Assembly: GCA_016935095.1 (NCBI GenBank)
Contig: JAFGRO010000021.1
Location: 1 to 64,000, forward strand
Source of the DNA: Candidatus Woesearchaeota archaeon
GTDB taxonomy: Archaea; Nanobdellota; Nanobdellia; Woesearchaeales; GW2011-AR15
Reading direction: 5' to 3'
DNA: 64,000 nucleotides
Positions 45,468-54,803 of this stretch are shown in pieces; the first letter of the stretch is position 1; the number at the start of each line of letters is the position of its first letter. The translations under genes and the position numbers were made by a program. The notes under the pieces are model-generated. The model made no database searches. It was not told the DNA's origin and saw nothing but the letters and a program-made list of their open reading frames with translations.

Positions 45468-48400
45468 ATGAAATATGTCTTTTTTGTTGAAGGTAATAAT
45501 TGCTTAGGCCATATAACCAGGTGTTTAGTTCTTGCTGATTCAATAAAAAAAGCAGAGCCTGATTCAGAAATAGTTTTTCTTCTCAACTCAGAATTTACTT
45601 TGCCAATTGAGGAACAAAAATTCAGGTTTATTAAATTAAAATTTGATAATCCTGATATTACAAGCAAAGGGGGGAATTTACCTGAAAAATTTTCAAAATT
45701 TATCCTGCCGGCAATTATAGAAGAAAAACCTGATGTCCTTATTTTTGATACTTTTTTTTCTATAGATATTGTCAGGAATAAGCAATTGACAAATATAAAA
45801 AAGGTTTTGATTTTAAGGAAATATGAAGACAAGGAAATGAAAGTTTTTTTTAATTGTAATTTTTACAGAGACTTTGATTTAGTATTAGCGCCGCATGAAA
45901 GAAGAGAATTTGAAAATCTTGAAAAAGAATATTCTGTTAAACTAAATACCCTTGATTTTATCGGGCCCCTTGTAAAAGACACTGCTTTTGACAACTCATA
46001 TGATGATAAGAATAACAAAGGATTTAAAATATTAGCTTTGTGCGGCGGCGGAGGGTTTGATGATGCAGAGAAATTTGTGAATTCCTGTATGGATATATAT
46101 TATTTAACAAACAAGAAAATTGAAAATCTGAAATTTGAAATAATACCCGGGCCATTTAATAAGAGATTTGAAAATTTGAAAAATAAAAAAGAAACTAATC
46201 TTAAAATAAGCAGATATAAAACCAATGTCCTTAATTTAATGAATCAGGCTGACTTAATAATAAGCCAGGCAGGTTATAACACATCAAATGAAATTATTAT
46301 TGCAAAAACTCCTGCAATAATCATGCCTCTTATAATTGACTATGATGATCAGCTTGAAAGAGCACTGAATCTGGAAAAATCAGGAATAGCTAAAGTTGTA
46401 AAAGACTATAATGCAAATGCTGCTGCTGAAATTTGTATAGAGCTTGCATTGGATAGAACTAAACTTGAAATTATGGAAGAAAATTTTAAAAAAATTAAAT
46501 TTCATAGTGGAAATAAACAAGCTGCAGAGAAAATTATTAATTTAACTAAAATTAAAAAATATAAGTTAAGAATAAGTAATAAATGCAATAATAATTGCAT
46601 TTTCTGCAGATACTTAAACATTAAGGCTAATCATGAAAAAAGCTGTGATGAAATTAAAAAAGAACTGGAAGAATTAAAAGAAAAAAATATCACTGAGATT
46701 ATATTCCCCTGCAATTCCGAGATTAGGAAAGATTTTTTTGAATTGTTGGAATACACTAAGAGGTTAGGATTCAGAATAATTCTGGAATCCAATGGCAGGA
46801 TGTTTTTATATAGAGATTTTTATGAAAAAGTGGCTGACTATGTTAATAAATTTGAAATATTTCTAAATTCAGGTAGATCAGAAACCAATGATAAAATTAC
46901 GAATACAAAAGACACTTTTAATCAGACAATCCAGGGGATAAAGAATATTGAGGGGAATATTCAGGTCAATACAGTCATCACAAGATATAATTATATGCAT
47001 CTAAAAAATATTGCCTCGTTGGTAAAAAATTTAGGAGCTCAGGATATTAGGCTGATATTTCCTGTTTTGAAGAAGGAAAATGATCATATTCCAGAAGTTT
47101 TTGACTGCTATCAGAATATTGATGAAGCCATTGAGTATGCAAAAAGCATTGGACTGAACATCATAACTGGTGAACTGTTTTACAATCCTTTTATCCCTGA
47201 GGATCTGAATCTGGACTATGAAACCGCAGAGGTGATGTATGAATTTAAAATACCGCAAAATTCAGCAATTGTATTCAATAGGAACAAAATTGAAAGGACA
47301 AAGACGCTGATTTGGGAACTAACAGACACATGCAATTATGGTTGTTCTTATTGTACTTTAAATTTAAAAAGAAAGGAAAAAATAAGAATTAATGATTTTA
47401 AAGATGTAATAGAAGGATTAAAAAAACTTCAGGGCTCATGGAATATTGTGCTTTCCGGAGGAGAGCCATTGATTGTTGAAAATATTTCAGAGATAATAAA
47501 TGATATAATAAAGAAAACAAAGCACACAATATCCATTGTGACAAATCTTTCACTGGGTGCAGACAAAACAATGAAAATTTTGGATATTCCCAATGACAGA
47601 ATAGGTGAAATAACTGCCTCTTTACATTTGGAATACTGCAGCTATGATAATTTCCTGAAAAAAGCAAAAAAAATTAATAAGTTTCTCAGAAAAAAAGGCA
47701 AACAAATACATGTGGAATCTGTCGCGACAAAAGGAAACCTTGTAAAATTAAAAATGATTGGAAAAAAATTCATGAATAATGGAATTCATTTTCAACTTGA
47801 GCCTTTAAAAAAGAGTTATAATAACAAAGAGCATTACTTAAATTACGAAAGAAGTATTATTAAGGAATTCGGAAGAACCTATGGTTTAGATTCTGTAGAT
47901 TTTTCTAACAAAAGGTGTTACGCAGGCATGAATTATTTTGTAATAGATAGCAAAGGAAATGCTTACCAATGCCACTCTGCAATGAAAGACGGTTATGGTT
48001 CTAACGGTTATCTGGGTAATTTTCACGATAGTACGTTTAATCTATCAGAATCACCCACAAGATGCATTTACAACTGTTGTGCATGTATTGTTCCTTCTGA
48101 GGCAAATATGATAGAAAATCCTTTTGACAGCAAAGGAGACAAAAAAGAGATAAGCATAATAATTCCAACTTATAACAGAAAAGATGTATTAGAGGTTAGT
48201 TTAACTTCTTTATTTTATCTAAATTATCCTAAAAATAAATATGAAATCATTATTGTTGATGATGGGAGCGATGATAATACTGTTGAGATGATAAAAAAAC
48301 TTAAACCAAGCTGTAATCTAAATTATATATATTGGCCAAGAAAGAAGCCTTATAGTTTCGGAAAAGCTGGCAATAGAGCAGGACCTGCAAGAAATATTGG

Positions 48401-48962
48401 AGCCAAATATGCTTCAGGAGAAATACTTCTTTTCATAGATTCAGATATAATTGCTGATCCAGATATTTTACAAAATTTAATCAAAGGATTCAATACAAAT
48501 ATAGTCTTTCTGGGTGTAAGGAAAGAACTAAAAAAATATCCTTTTACTAAAGACAAGATAAAAAGATTATTAAAAGAAAATAAATTTAGAGTTAGTGAAG
48601 ATAAAGTTGAGTATACACGCGTAAGTAAGCTTCTTAAAAAATTCAATTTCAATATAATGAATCATGAATTTCCATGGTTTCTCTTGATCTCCTGTATAGT
48701 GTTCATGGATAAAAAATTATTTAATATGTATGGTGGATTTAGTAAGGATTTTGTATTCTGGGGATTTGAAGATCAGGAGTTTGCATACAGGCTCTCTAAA
48801 AACAAGGTTAAATTCAGTGTTAAAAAAAATGCTATTGGATATCATCAGCCACATGAAAAAGAATTTATCAACAAGGCAATATTTCTCAGAAATCAGGACA
48901 TTCAAAAAAATATTTTTTATAAAAAACATCTAGATAAGGATATATATGAATTATATGAGTAG
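45468..48962 (+). CDS. Four-domain fusion: GT28/PseG-like, rSAM, rSAM-SPASM-like, GT2
   Basis: About 1164 residues from the ATG at 45468 (a TTG lies four codons earlier). Residues 1-360: glycosyltransferase of MurG/PseG type (G-N-N-C-L-G-H-I-T-R-C; L-C-G-G-G-G; S-Q-A-G-Y-N-T-S-N-E). Residues about 370-600: rSAM domain with C373-x3-C-x2-C but with F-P-C-N-S-E in place of G-G-E-P. Residues about 615-880: second rSAM domain (C622-x3-C-x2-C, S-G-G-E-P-L) with a Cys-rich SPASM-like tail (Y-Q-C-H-S-A; C-I-Y-N-C-C-A-C). Residues about 890-1164: GT2 domain (I-I-I-P-T-Y-N-R, V-D-D-G-S-D-D, F-I-D-S-D-I, W-G-F-E-D-Q-E-F). It suggests coupled modification and glycosylation on one chain. The IS remnant abuts its start. 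Confidence 0.85.
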   Translation: MKYVFFVEGNNCLGHITRCLVLADSIKKAEPDSEIVFLLNSEFTLPIEEQKFRFIKLKFDNPDITSKGGNLPEKFSKFILPAIIEEKPDVLIFDTFFSIDIVRNKQLTNIKKVLILRKYEDKEMKVFFNCNFYRDFDLVLAPHERREFENLEKEYSVKLNTLDFIGPLVKDTAFDNSYDDKNNKGFKILALCGGGGFDDAEKFVNSCMDIYYLTNKKIENLKFEIIPGPFNKRFENLKNKKETNLKISRYKTNVLNLMNQADLIISQAGYNTSNEIIIAKTPAIIMPLIIDYDDQLERALNLEKSGIAKVVKDYNANAAAEICIELALDRTKLEIMEENFKKIKFHSGNKQAAEKIINLTKIKKYKLRISNKCNNNCIFCRYLNIKANHEKSCDEIKKELEELKEKNITEIIFPCNSEIRKDFFELLEYTKRLGFRIILESNGRMFLYRDFYEKVADYVNKFEIFLNSGRSETNDKITNTKDTFNQTIQGIKNIEGNIQVNTVITRYNYMHLKNIASLVKNLGAQDIRLIFPVLKKENDHIPEVFDCYQNIDEAIEYAKSIGLNIITGELFYNPFIPEDLNLDYETAEVMYEFKIPQNSAIVFNRNKIERTKTLIWELTDTCNYGCSYCTLNLKRKEKIRINDFKDVIEGLKKLQGSWNIVLSGGEPLIVENISEIINDIIKKTKHTISIVTNLSLGADKTMKILDIPNDRIGEITASLHLEYCSYDNFLKKAKKINKFLRKKGKQIHVESVATKGNLVKLKMIGKKFMNNGIHFQLEPLKKSYNNKEHYLNYERSIIKEFGRTYGLDSVDFSNKRCYAGMNYFVIDSKGNAYQCHSAMKDGYGSNGYLGNFHDSTFNLSESPTRCIYNCCACIVPSEANMIENPFDSKGDKKEISIIIPTYNRKDVLEVSLTSLFYLNYPKNKYEIIIVDDGSDDNTVEMIKKLKPSCNLNYIYWPRKKPYSFGKAGNRAGPARNIGAKYASGEILLFIDSDIIADPDILQNLIKGFNTNIVFLGVRKELKKYPFTKDKIKRLLKENKFRVSEDKVEYTRVSKLLKKFNFNIMNHEFPWFLLISCIVFMDKKLFNMYGGFSKDFVFWGFEDQEFAYRLSKNKVKFSVKKNAIGYHQPHEKEFINKAIFLRNQDIQKNIFYKKHLDKDIYELYE

Positions 48963-49185
48963 TTGATATTGTATGATAAACGCCGTAATAATAATTAAGT
49001 GCTATTAATATATGATTAGGAAAAAAGAGGTTAATATGCAAGATTAAAAAATGAATTTCTAATCTGTTATAAAAAATGAAATAATCAGAAATAGAAAAAA
49101 TTGAAAAAAATTTTTGAGTCTAATAAGAATAACTTATCCAATTATATCTATTAGTAAACAAAAATTTTGTGCAATAACAGAAAGA

Positions 49186-51885
49186 TCATGATAGGAATAT
49201 ACCTGGTTTTGCCAAAGGATCCATAGCATCGTACCTTCCATTGACAAGTTTTGCCGCAAACCTGCATCCTCCAAGACAACCATTTAAGTATTTGCACTCC
49301 TTGCATCTGTCCGGAAAGACCTTCAATTTTCTTATGTCTGCAGATAAACCGCAGGTCCAAGCTTTTTCTAATGGATCATTCAATATTCTTCCTATCTCTT
49401 CATTAATAGAATAACAGGGTTTGATATTGCCGGAAGGATCAATAACAAGCTTATCAAATATTCCGCATATAGTTGCGCCTTTTGAAAAAAGTTTTACCTT
49501 CTCAGGTTCATATGCACAAAAAGGGATTCCGTCAACAAATATTTCATCATACCTTTTAGTCAATAAAAGAAGCTTTTCAATCAATATCCTAACATCATCA
49601 TTGTCAATAGGCATCTTATTATCAGCTGTCGGTACAGGCCTTGCCAAGAACCATTCAACCTCCATTTCACCTATCAGCCTGAAATATTTTTCCAGCTGAT
49701 AAATATTGTCCTTTATCAAGACAGTGTTTAGCCTAAAAGGAATATTGTTTTTATTAAGAGAAGTAATTAGCTTTTTTTTGAAAGAGACTTCATCCTGGTT
49801 TAGAGAATGAAACGGCAGAAGCATATAATCAACAATGCCCCTCAGTGCGGAAAAATCATTGATAAGTGTGCCATTAGTGTTAACCAAAGTATATAGTGAT
49901 TTAGATTTGGCATATTTCAATATTTCATATAAATCTTTCCTAAGAAATGGCTCACCTCCTGTGAATCTAATGTTCCTGACTCCTGAACTTGCGATTTTAT
50001 CAATAATATCAAATATCTTTTTTTTCGGTAAATCTGGCAGGTTTCTTGAAAAACTATTCTTATTATAACAGAAATTGCATTTAAGATTGCATCTGGAAGT
50101 TATTTCAAACTTGATTTCGTATGGTTTGTCAATTATGGAGATGTTTTTGTTTTTATCTATCTTTACCAATTCTTTATATATTCCAGGATGAGGATGAACC
50201 ACCTTGACCTCAATTTTTTCAACATCTGGCAATGAATAAATAGTCTCAAGAAGAGTCTCAGCATTTATAATGGTTAAAGGCAATATTATAGACACCTCCT
50301 TTCCTAGAGAAACAATATTTTTTAAGCCAGTTATGGATTGAGATAATGTATTTTCTGTATCTGTCATAAAATCATTAATTTTATTATTCACTGCCGTAAA
50401 AAGAACAAAATAAAAATTATCTACAAAATCAGCTGTCTTTTCACAAAATTGTCTATAACAAAACATTCGTCCATTTGTATACAAACTAATATTGAATCCC
50501 TGCCCTTTAGCAAAAGCCAGAATATCAACGAAGTCTTTTCTGATATCTGCATTGCAGGGAAATATAATTTCTGAAATACCCTTTTTCTTAAGATCTACAA
50601 TTTCCTTTCTTATATCCTCATAAGATTTGTCAAATAGTTCTTTGTCACCAAAGTCCGTGCAAAAAGTGCAATTATTATTGCAGATACTTCCACATTTAAT
50701 CAAAGCAGGCTCAGTATAGGTATCTTGAAGAGAATTTTCATTTATTCCCTGTTCTTCAGATAAAGTATTTTCTTTTAAGTGTATTTGCTGTATTGCTCCG
50801 ATGGAGCAGACTTCTAGACAGCACAAACATTGTATGCATTTTTTTTTATTAATAATATATTTTCCGTGAGACTTTTTAATAGCATCTGCAGGGCAGGATT
50901 TAATACACGCACCACATAATTTACATTTTTCAGTAATCCATAATTCAAATGATTCTGTCGTTTTATTCAGCATTTTTTTATAAGATGAATGCTTCTTAAA
51001 TGAATCTATTGCTTGCAATCTCTGACCATAAATTTTTATTTTTCTAAAGTCATTAGTACCAAACCCCCGAAGTGCTGCATATCTTGATGTTAATATTTTG
51101 GAAGGTGTGTGTCCTGTTAATTTTGATGCGACTGTATCAATGGCCACAGCATCTTCTGATGTAATAATATAGCCTATCTTAACTGGTAAACCTGTTGTAG
51201 GACCTCCCTCGCCTTCCATTGCAACAACTGCATCCATAATATTAAGCTTTATCTTAGGCCGGATAAAAGAAAAAACATCAACGATTGCCTGATTGAAGTC
51301 TGTTATATCCTTGATTAGACTGTCCAAGCATTTCCTTCCTTCAGGAGATAAAAAACCAATACAGTTTTTTATCGCACCTGTCAAATATGTTATTGAATGG
51401 GACTTGAGTTTTGGAAGATTTATTATTACATCCGCATCAAAATATGCTTCTGCAAAACCTGTTTTATTCAGTACCACACTATCTTTAATATATTTTTCCA
51501 CAAATCCTTCATACTGAAAATCCCTGAAAGAGGAATTAGTATCCTGGATAATTTTTTTAATTCCTGTCTTTTCAATGGCCTCTTTGGGGCTTCCTGAAAG
51601 AGTTGATGCTGTCTGTTCGCCAACATAAACATAAGGCGTGATTTCTTTTACCAGTTCTATGACTGCTCTAATTAAAAGTGGATGAGTAACTGCAGCTTTT
51701 TCAGGAGTTCTGCAAGTACATATATTCGGTTTTATAAGTACTTTATCTTTTTGTTTTACATATTTATTCAATCCTCCAAGCAAATCTAAGGATTTTTGGA
51801 TAGCTTTTTTTATATTCTTATATCCATCACATTTCACTAATGCTAAATCTGACATCATGATATTGTTAATACATGTTTTATCCAT
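49186..51885 (-). CDS. DUF362, ferredoxin, rSAM, rSAM-SPASM fusion protein
   Basis: An 899-residue multi-cluster protein. Residues about 10-295: DUF362 domain (I-K-P-N-I-C, L-P-K-L-K-S-H). Residues about 315-370: two 4Fe-4S ferredoxin motifs (C-K-L-C-G-A-C-I-K-S-C-P and C-I-Q-C-L-C-C-L-E-V-C). Residues about 395-560: an rSAM domain with C402-x3-C406-x2-C409 and F-P-C-N-A-D in place of G-G-E-P. Residues about 585-890: an rSAM domain (C-N-L-K-C-N-F-C, F-T-G-G-E-P) with a SPASM tail (I-K-P-C-Y-S; C-K-E-C-K-Y-L-N-G-C-L-G-G-C). The built-in ferredoxins could feed electrons to the rSAM sites. It lies downstream of the hxs genes, in the same orientation. Confidence 0.85.
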   Translation of the reverse strand: MDKTCINNIMMSDLALVKCDGYKNIKKAIQKSLDLLGGLNKYVKQKDKVLIKPNICTCRTPEKAAVTHPLLIRAVIELVKEITPYVYVGEQTASTLSGSPKEAIEKTGIKKIIQDTNSSFRDFQYEGFVEKYIKDSVVLNKTGFAEAYFDADVIINLPKLKSHSITYLTGAIKNCIGFLSPEGRKCLDSLIKDITDFNQAIVDVFSFIRPKIKLNIMDAVVAMEGEGGPTTGLPVKIGYIITSEDAVAIDTVASKLTGHTPSKILTSRYAALRGFGTNDFRKIKIYGQRLQAIDSFKKHSSYKKMLNKTTESFELWITEKCKLCGACIKSCPADAIKKSHGKYIINKKKCIQCLCCLEVCSIGAIQQIHLKENTLSEEQGINENSLQDTYTEPALIKCGSICNNNCTFCTDFGDKELFDKSYEDIRKEIVDLKKKGISEIIFPCNADIRKDFVDILAFAKGQGFNISLYTNGRMFCYRQFCEKTADFVDNFYFVLFTAVNNKINDFMTDTENTLSQSITGLKNIVSLGKEVSIILPLTIINAETLLETIYSLPDVEKIEVKVVHPHPGIYKELVKIDKNKNISIIDKPYEIKFEITSRCNLKCNFCYNKNSFSRNLPDLPKKKIFDIIDKIASSGVRNIRFTGGEPFLRKDLYEILKYAKSKSLYTLVNTNGTLINDFSALRGIVDYMLLPFHSLNQDEVSFKKKLITSLNKNNIPFRLNTVLIKDNIYQLEKYFRLIGEMEVEWFLARPVPTADNKMPIDNDDVRILIEKLLLLTKRYDEIFVDGIPFCAYEPEKVKLFSKGATICGIFDKLVIDPSGNIKPCYSINEEIGRILNDPLEKAWTCGLSADIRKLKVFPDRCKECKYLNGCLGGCRFAAKLVNGRYDAMDPLAKPGIFLS

Positions 51886-52119
51886 TTATTTTAATAGGAA
51901 ATTGGAGTATATATTTAAAAAAATCCTTTAATCCTCAAACTTAAAAGTACAGATAGTTGCAAGCAGTGCAATTTACACATGATAATTCTCTTCCTGTCCA
52001 CCTGTTCAAGGAAAATACAAAAATACCTCTTAAAATTGAGAGATAATATGTGTTGAAATGCAAAAAAGTGTAGATATCTCTTTGCTGAATTGAATTAATA
52101 AATATGAGACTAATTAGTA

Positions 52120-52512
52120 CTAGTAGCTTGCATGGCTGCCGTGGCTGCTGTGGCTACCGTGGCTGCTGTGGCTGCCGTGGCTGCTGTGGCTGCTGTGGCT
52201 GCCGTGGCTGCCGTGGCTGCCGTGGCTGCCGTGACTGCTGTGACTGCCGTGACTGGCGTGACTGGCGTGGCTGCTGTGGCTGGCGTGATGTGTGTGTGTT
52301 GCTGTGACTGTACAGGACGTGGCTGTACAACTTCCCCCCAATACAATCGTTCCTGCTTTTACCTCTTTTGCACTCAGAACAGCTGAAATTGCCGCTGTGC
52401 CAATAAAAGTTCCAAGAGTAAATAAAGAATGCTTTGATATATTCCCCTCTTCATTCATTATAAAAGAAGATATTTTTTTCTTAATTTTAGGCAACACGCT
52501 CTTTTTTGGCAA
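52120..52512 (-). CDS. hxsA: His-Xaa-Ser repeat peptide precursor HxsA
   Basis: A 130-residue precursor. The start is a TTG at 52512, supported by GAGGT about 8 bases upstream; an ATG at 52458 would remove a basic stretch. Residues 1-20 are basic; N-E-E-G-N-I-S-K-H-S-L is followed by a hydrophobic helix (T-L-G-T-F-I-G-T-A-A-I-S-A-V-L). After a short Cys-bearing segment (S-C-T-A-T-S-C), the C-terminus holds 18 uninterrupted H-x-S triplets with x = A, G or S, ending in Tyr. In known Hxs systems this repeat protein is the presumed substrate of the rSAM proteins. It directly follows hxsB and hxsD-type genes. Confidence 0.88.
   Translation of the reverse strand: MPKKSVLPKIKKKISSFIMNEEGNISKHSLFTLGTFIGTAAISAVLSAKEVKAGTIVLGGSCTATSCTVTATHTHHASHSSHASHASHGSHSSHGSHGSHGSHGSHSSHSSHGSHSSHGSHSSHGSHASY
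52135..52300. repeat. GC-rich minisatellite coding the H-x-S repeats
   Basis: Nine-base units (GGCTGCCGT / GGCTGCTGT) repeat with small variation. Read on the minus strand they give AGC-CAC-GGC or AGC-CAC-AGC. Ser is mainly AGC, His CAC and Gly GGC here, a marked GC-rich island in an AT-rich window. Confidence 0.9.
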
Positions 52513-52595
52513 TTTCAGGTACCTCTAAATAAAATTACAAATATTACCAATAAAAGCCATTATATTTATAATTTTTTCTAATTAGAAAAAGAAAA

Positions 52596-54014
52596 TCACA
52601 GCTTATAAGGGGTTTTTAATTTTCCTTTTTTAAGATTTTCATTAAATTTAGTGTCAAAAATAATCTTTTCAAATAAATAATCAAACTGTCCTTTTAAAAT
52701 CCTGCACCTGAAATCTGTTGCAAGCTTCGGGATCAGGTTTCCTGTGGACATATAACAGTTTACAGGGCACAAACCACAATAAGGCTGGTATGTACATGAA
52801 TTGCACAAACAGGCATCATTAACAGATGATGAAATTAAGCTACATGTTTTCTCAGAACATAGGACTTCCCTATAACTGTTTTCAAAAACAGTACCAAGCT
52901 TAAAAATTTCTTCACCAACCATCCGTCCTTCATCACAACTGTAAATACTGCCATTAAACTGGTAAGCCAGCTGGCCAATTGCCGCGCCGCAGGGACTCAT
53001 CAAATCTAAGTACATAGGATCTTCTTTAGTCATGATTTTCAATAACATGTATAAACTCGAAACCTCGATTATATTATCTTGCAAATAAACATAATCAATT
53101 ATTTTTTTCCAGAATTCAAGATATTCCTCTGGAGAGTATGAGATTTTTTTCCATATATTTAATGCATATCCAAGATTATTAAGGAATCTGATCCATAATC
53201 TGGATAGTTTTAAACTCTGATATGCATCAATTATTTCCATAGGGTATTTTAAAGAATTTTTAGTAGTAACCATCAATGCATTTATACCTATTTTATTTCT
53301 TTTTTTTATTGCTTTTATCCATTTTATTACATCAGGATAAGAGCTTCCCCTGTTTAATAATTTCCTGTTGAAATCATGTACTATTTTCGGCCCGTCTAAT
53401 GAAGTGCATATACCAACTTTATTATCTTCTAAAAATTTCAGGATTTCATCATTCATCAAGGTTAGGTTAGTTACAATTGAAAACCTTAAATCTTTCTTAT
53501 ATTCTGAATTGAGCTTTTTAGCATAATTTATAATGAATTTTACAATATCAAAATTAACCAGAGGCTCGCCTCCCTGGAATTCAATTGTAAGGGCATTTGA
53601 AGGGGCCTGAAAAATAAATTCAACTGTTTTTTGAGCTGTTATTTTGTCCATATCATATTCTTTTTTAGATATGTGTTTAGAGGCTGAATGGCAATAAACG
53701 CATGCCATATTGCATCTAAGTGTTACTACAATTATATGCAGTGATGTTCCCTGAAAAAGCTGCCTTTTTTTCCTTTTATAAGAGTCTACAATCATGTCAA
53801 AATTATTTTTAGTTAGAATAATTCCCTTTTCTTCCAGATTGAGATATAATTCTTCAGTTAGAGTATGCCCCATTAGTTTTGCATATTCTTCTCTTTTCAG
53901 AGCAGCCCAAGAGCCGGAATCTGTCACTATTAAAATCCTGTCCCTGATTTTTTTGGTCTTAATATTATTCAGCTTATAATCAGAAAGAATTTTTCTCCCG
54001 TTAATAAATTGCAT
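52596..54014 (-). CDS. hxsB: His-Xaa-Ser system radical SAM maturase HxsB
   Basis: A 472-residue rSAM/SPASM peptide maturase. The rSAM site is V-T-L-R-C101-x3-C105-x2-C108, then I-E-F-Q-G-G-E-P-L and T-S-L-D-G-P. The L-H-I-I-V-V-T-L-R-C-N lead-in, the F-Q-G-G-E-P-L motif and the overall length are typical of HxsB. The C-terminal SPASM-type region is Cys-rich (C-D-E-G-R; C-L-C-N-S-C-T-Y-Q-P-Y-C-G-L-C-P-V-N-C). Its start overlaps the small hxsD-like gene by 14 bases, and hxsA follows 83 bases on. The chemistry on the repeat peptide is not known from sequence. Confidence 0.88.
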   Translation of the reverse strand: MQFINGRKILSDYKLNNIKTKKIRDRILIVTDSGSWAALKREEYAKLMGHTLTEELYLNLEEKGIILTKNNFDMIVDSYKRKKRQLFQGTSLHIIVVTLRCNMACVYCHSASKHISKKEYDMDKITAQKTVEFIFQAPSNALTIEFQGGEPLVNFDIVKFIINYAKKLNSEYKKDLRFSIVTNLTLMNDEILKFLEDNKVGICTSLDGPKIVHDFNRKLLNRGSSYPDVIKWIKAIKKRNKIGINALMVTTKNSLKYPMEIIDAYQSLKLSRLWIRFLNNLGYALNIWKKISYSPEEYLEFWKKIIDYVYLQDNIIEVSSLYMLLKIMTKEDPMYLDLMSPCGAAIGQLAYQFNGSIYSCDEGRMVGEEIFKLGTVFENSYREVLCSEKTCSLISSSVNDACLCNSCTYQPYCGLCPVNCYMSTGNLIPKLATDFRCRILKGQFDYLFEKIIFDTKFNENLKKGKLKTPYKL

Positions 54015-54252
54015 TTTGCATTAATCCTAATACATAATTATAAAAGTCATAACCTAAATTATTTATATCAATTTCTTTGGATTTAGGCTTTAAATTTACT
54101 GAAATTTGGTCATTCTTGTCTCCGTCCATAAATATCCAGCAGCTTTCAGTAAAGTCCTTAGAAGCAGCTAAAATTGCAGCAAAACCATAAAACCTTGTAT
54201 CAAAATTCAGTTTAACTTCATTCTTTTTTTTGTCAATAATAAGTTTATTCAT
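54001..54252 (-). CDS. HxsD-like protein, short paralogue
   Basis: An 83-residue protein from the ATG at 54252, which overlaps the upstream stop as ATGAATAA; the longer open frame to 54423 is only an off-frame reading of the acidic tail upstream. It aligns with the core of HxsD: N-F-D-T-R-F-Y, A-A-I-L-A-A-S, C-W-I-F-M-D-G-D, and V-N-L-K-P-K. It lacks the C-terminal L-L-N motif region of the full-length form. A second HxsD-type subunit next to the first is unusual. Confidence 0.72.
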   Translation of the reverse strand: MNKLIIDKKKNEVKLNFDTRFYGFAAILAASKDFTESCWIFMDGDKNDQISVNLKPKSKEIDINNLGYDFYNYVLGLMQNAIY

Positions 54253-54766
54253 TGTCATTGCATGAATCACTTTCGTCCTTTTCCTGATCTTTGCCATATT
54301 TTTCTTCCCAGGGCACTGCAATTCCAAGAGGATCATCAATATAATCCAGACCATCACTATCTGAATCATCATCATTTGTATCAACTTTATCATCGTCTGA
54401 ACCTGGCTCTTCAAATTCATCAATCAGATTGGTTGCAAGTGCTTTGCTAACAATTGCTTCTTTCACAGGTCTTGTTTTTTCTGAATTGATACTAAAAACA
54501 GCATAGTTAAGAAGTTCATTATTAAAATCCCTTCCAAGAGATTCAATATCCTGTGGATTTTTAGGCCTGAGCTCTACAATGATTTCTTCTTCGGGATCTC
54601 CTCCTAATAAGATATATGCCCTGTCTAAAAAAATATAACATGCAGAATAAACAATGTCCAGTGGATAAAAAACAGGATTCACCGAAACTGCTACATAACC
54701 CTCTTCATCATGTAACTCAAGATTGTCTATTTTTCTTGTTTTGAAAGAAGATTCTTCTGAACTCAT
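54245..54766 (-). CDS. hxsD: His-Xaa-Ser system protein HxsD
   Basis: About 173 residues from the ATG at 54766, which has a G-rich ribosome site (GGGGGGG) four bases upstream; the GTG at 54778 is less likely. The core has V-N-P-V-F-Y-P-L-D, A-C-Y-I-F-L-D-R-A-Y-I-L-L, and V-E-L-R-P-K. It also carries N-N-E-L-L-N-Y-A-V, matching the L-L-N-D-Y-type motif for which this family was first named. The C-terminal 55 residues are a highly acidic tail (Asp, Glu, Ser). HxsD is thought to act with the rSAM pair; its exact role is unknown. Confidence 0.82.
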   Translation of the reverse strand: MSSEESSFKTRKIDNLELHDEEGYVAVSVNPVFYPLDIVYSACYIFLDRAYILLGGDPEEEIIVELRPKNPQDIESLGRDFNNELLNYAVFSINSEKTRPVKEAIVSKALATNLIDEFEEPGSDDDKVDTNDDDSDSDGLDYIDDPLGIAVPWEEKYGKDQEKDESDSCNDNE

Positions 54767-54803
54767 TTTCCCCCCCACTTGTTTCTAGTTATCAGATATA
54801 AAA

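Noticed and set aside
52135-52300. Possible CRISPR array
   Set aside because: Units are 9 bases and contiguous, with no spacers, and are in frame with a recognisable HxsA.
52132-52386. Plus-strand frame of Val-Ala repeats, and other frames over the H-x-S repeat
   Set aside because: These are off-frame readings of the 9-base minisatellite; the minus-strand frame has a leader, ribosome site and hxs neighbours.
54253-54423. N-terminal extension of the short HxsD-like gene
   Set aside because: It is an off-frame reading of the acidic tail of the upstream hxsD gene; the ATG overlapping that gene's stop is the better start.
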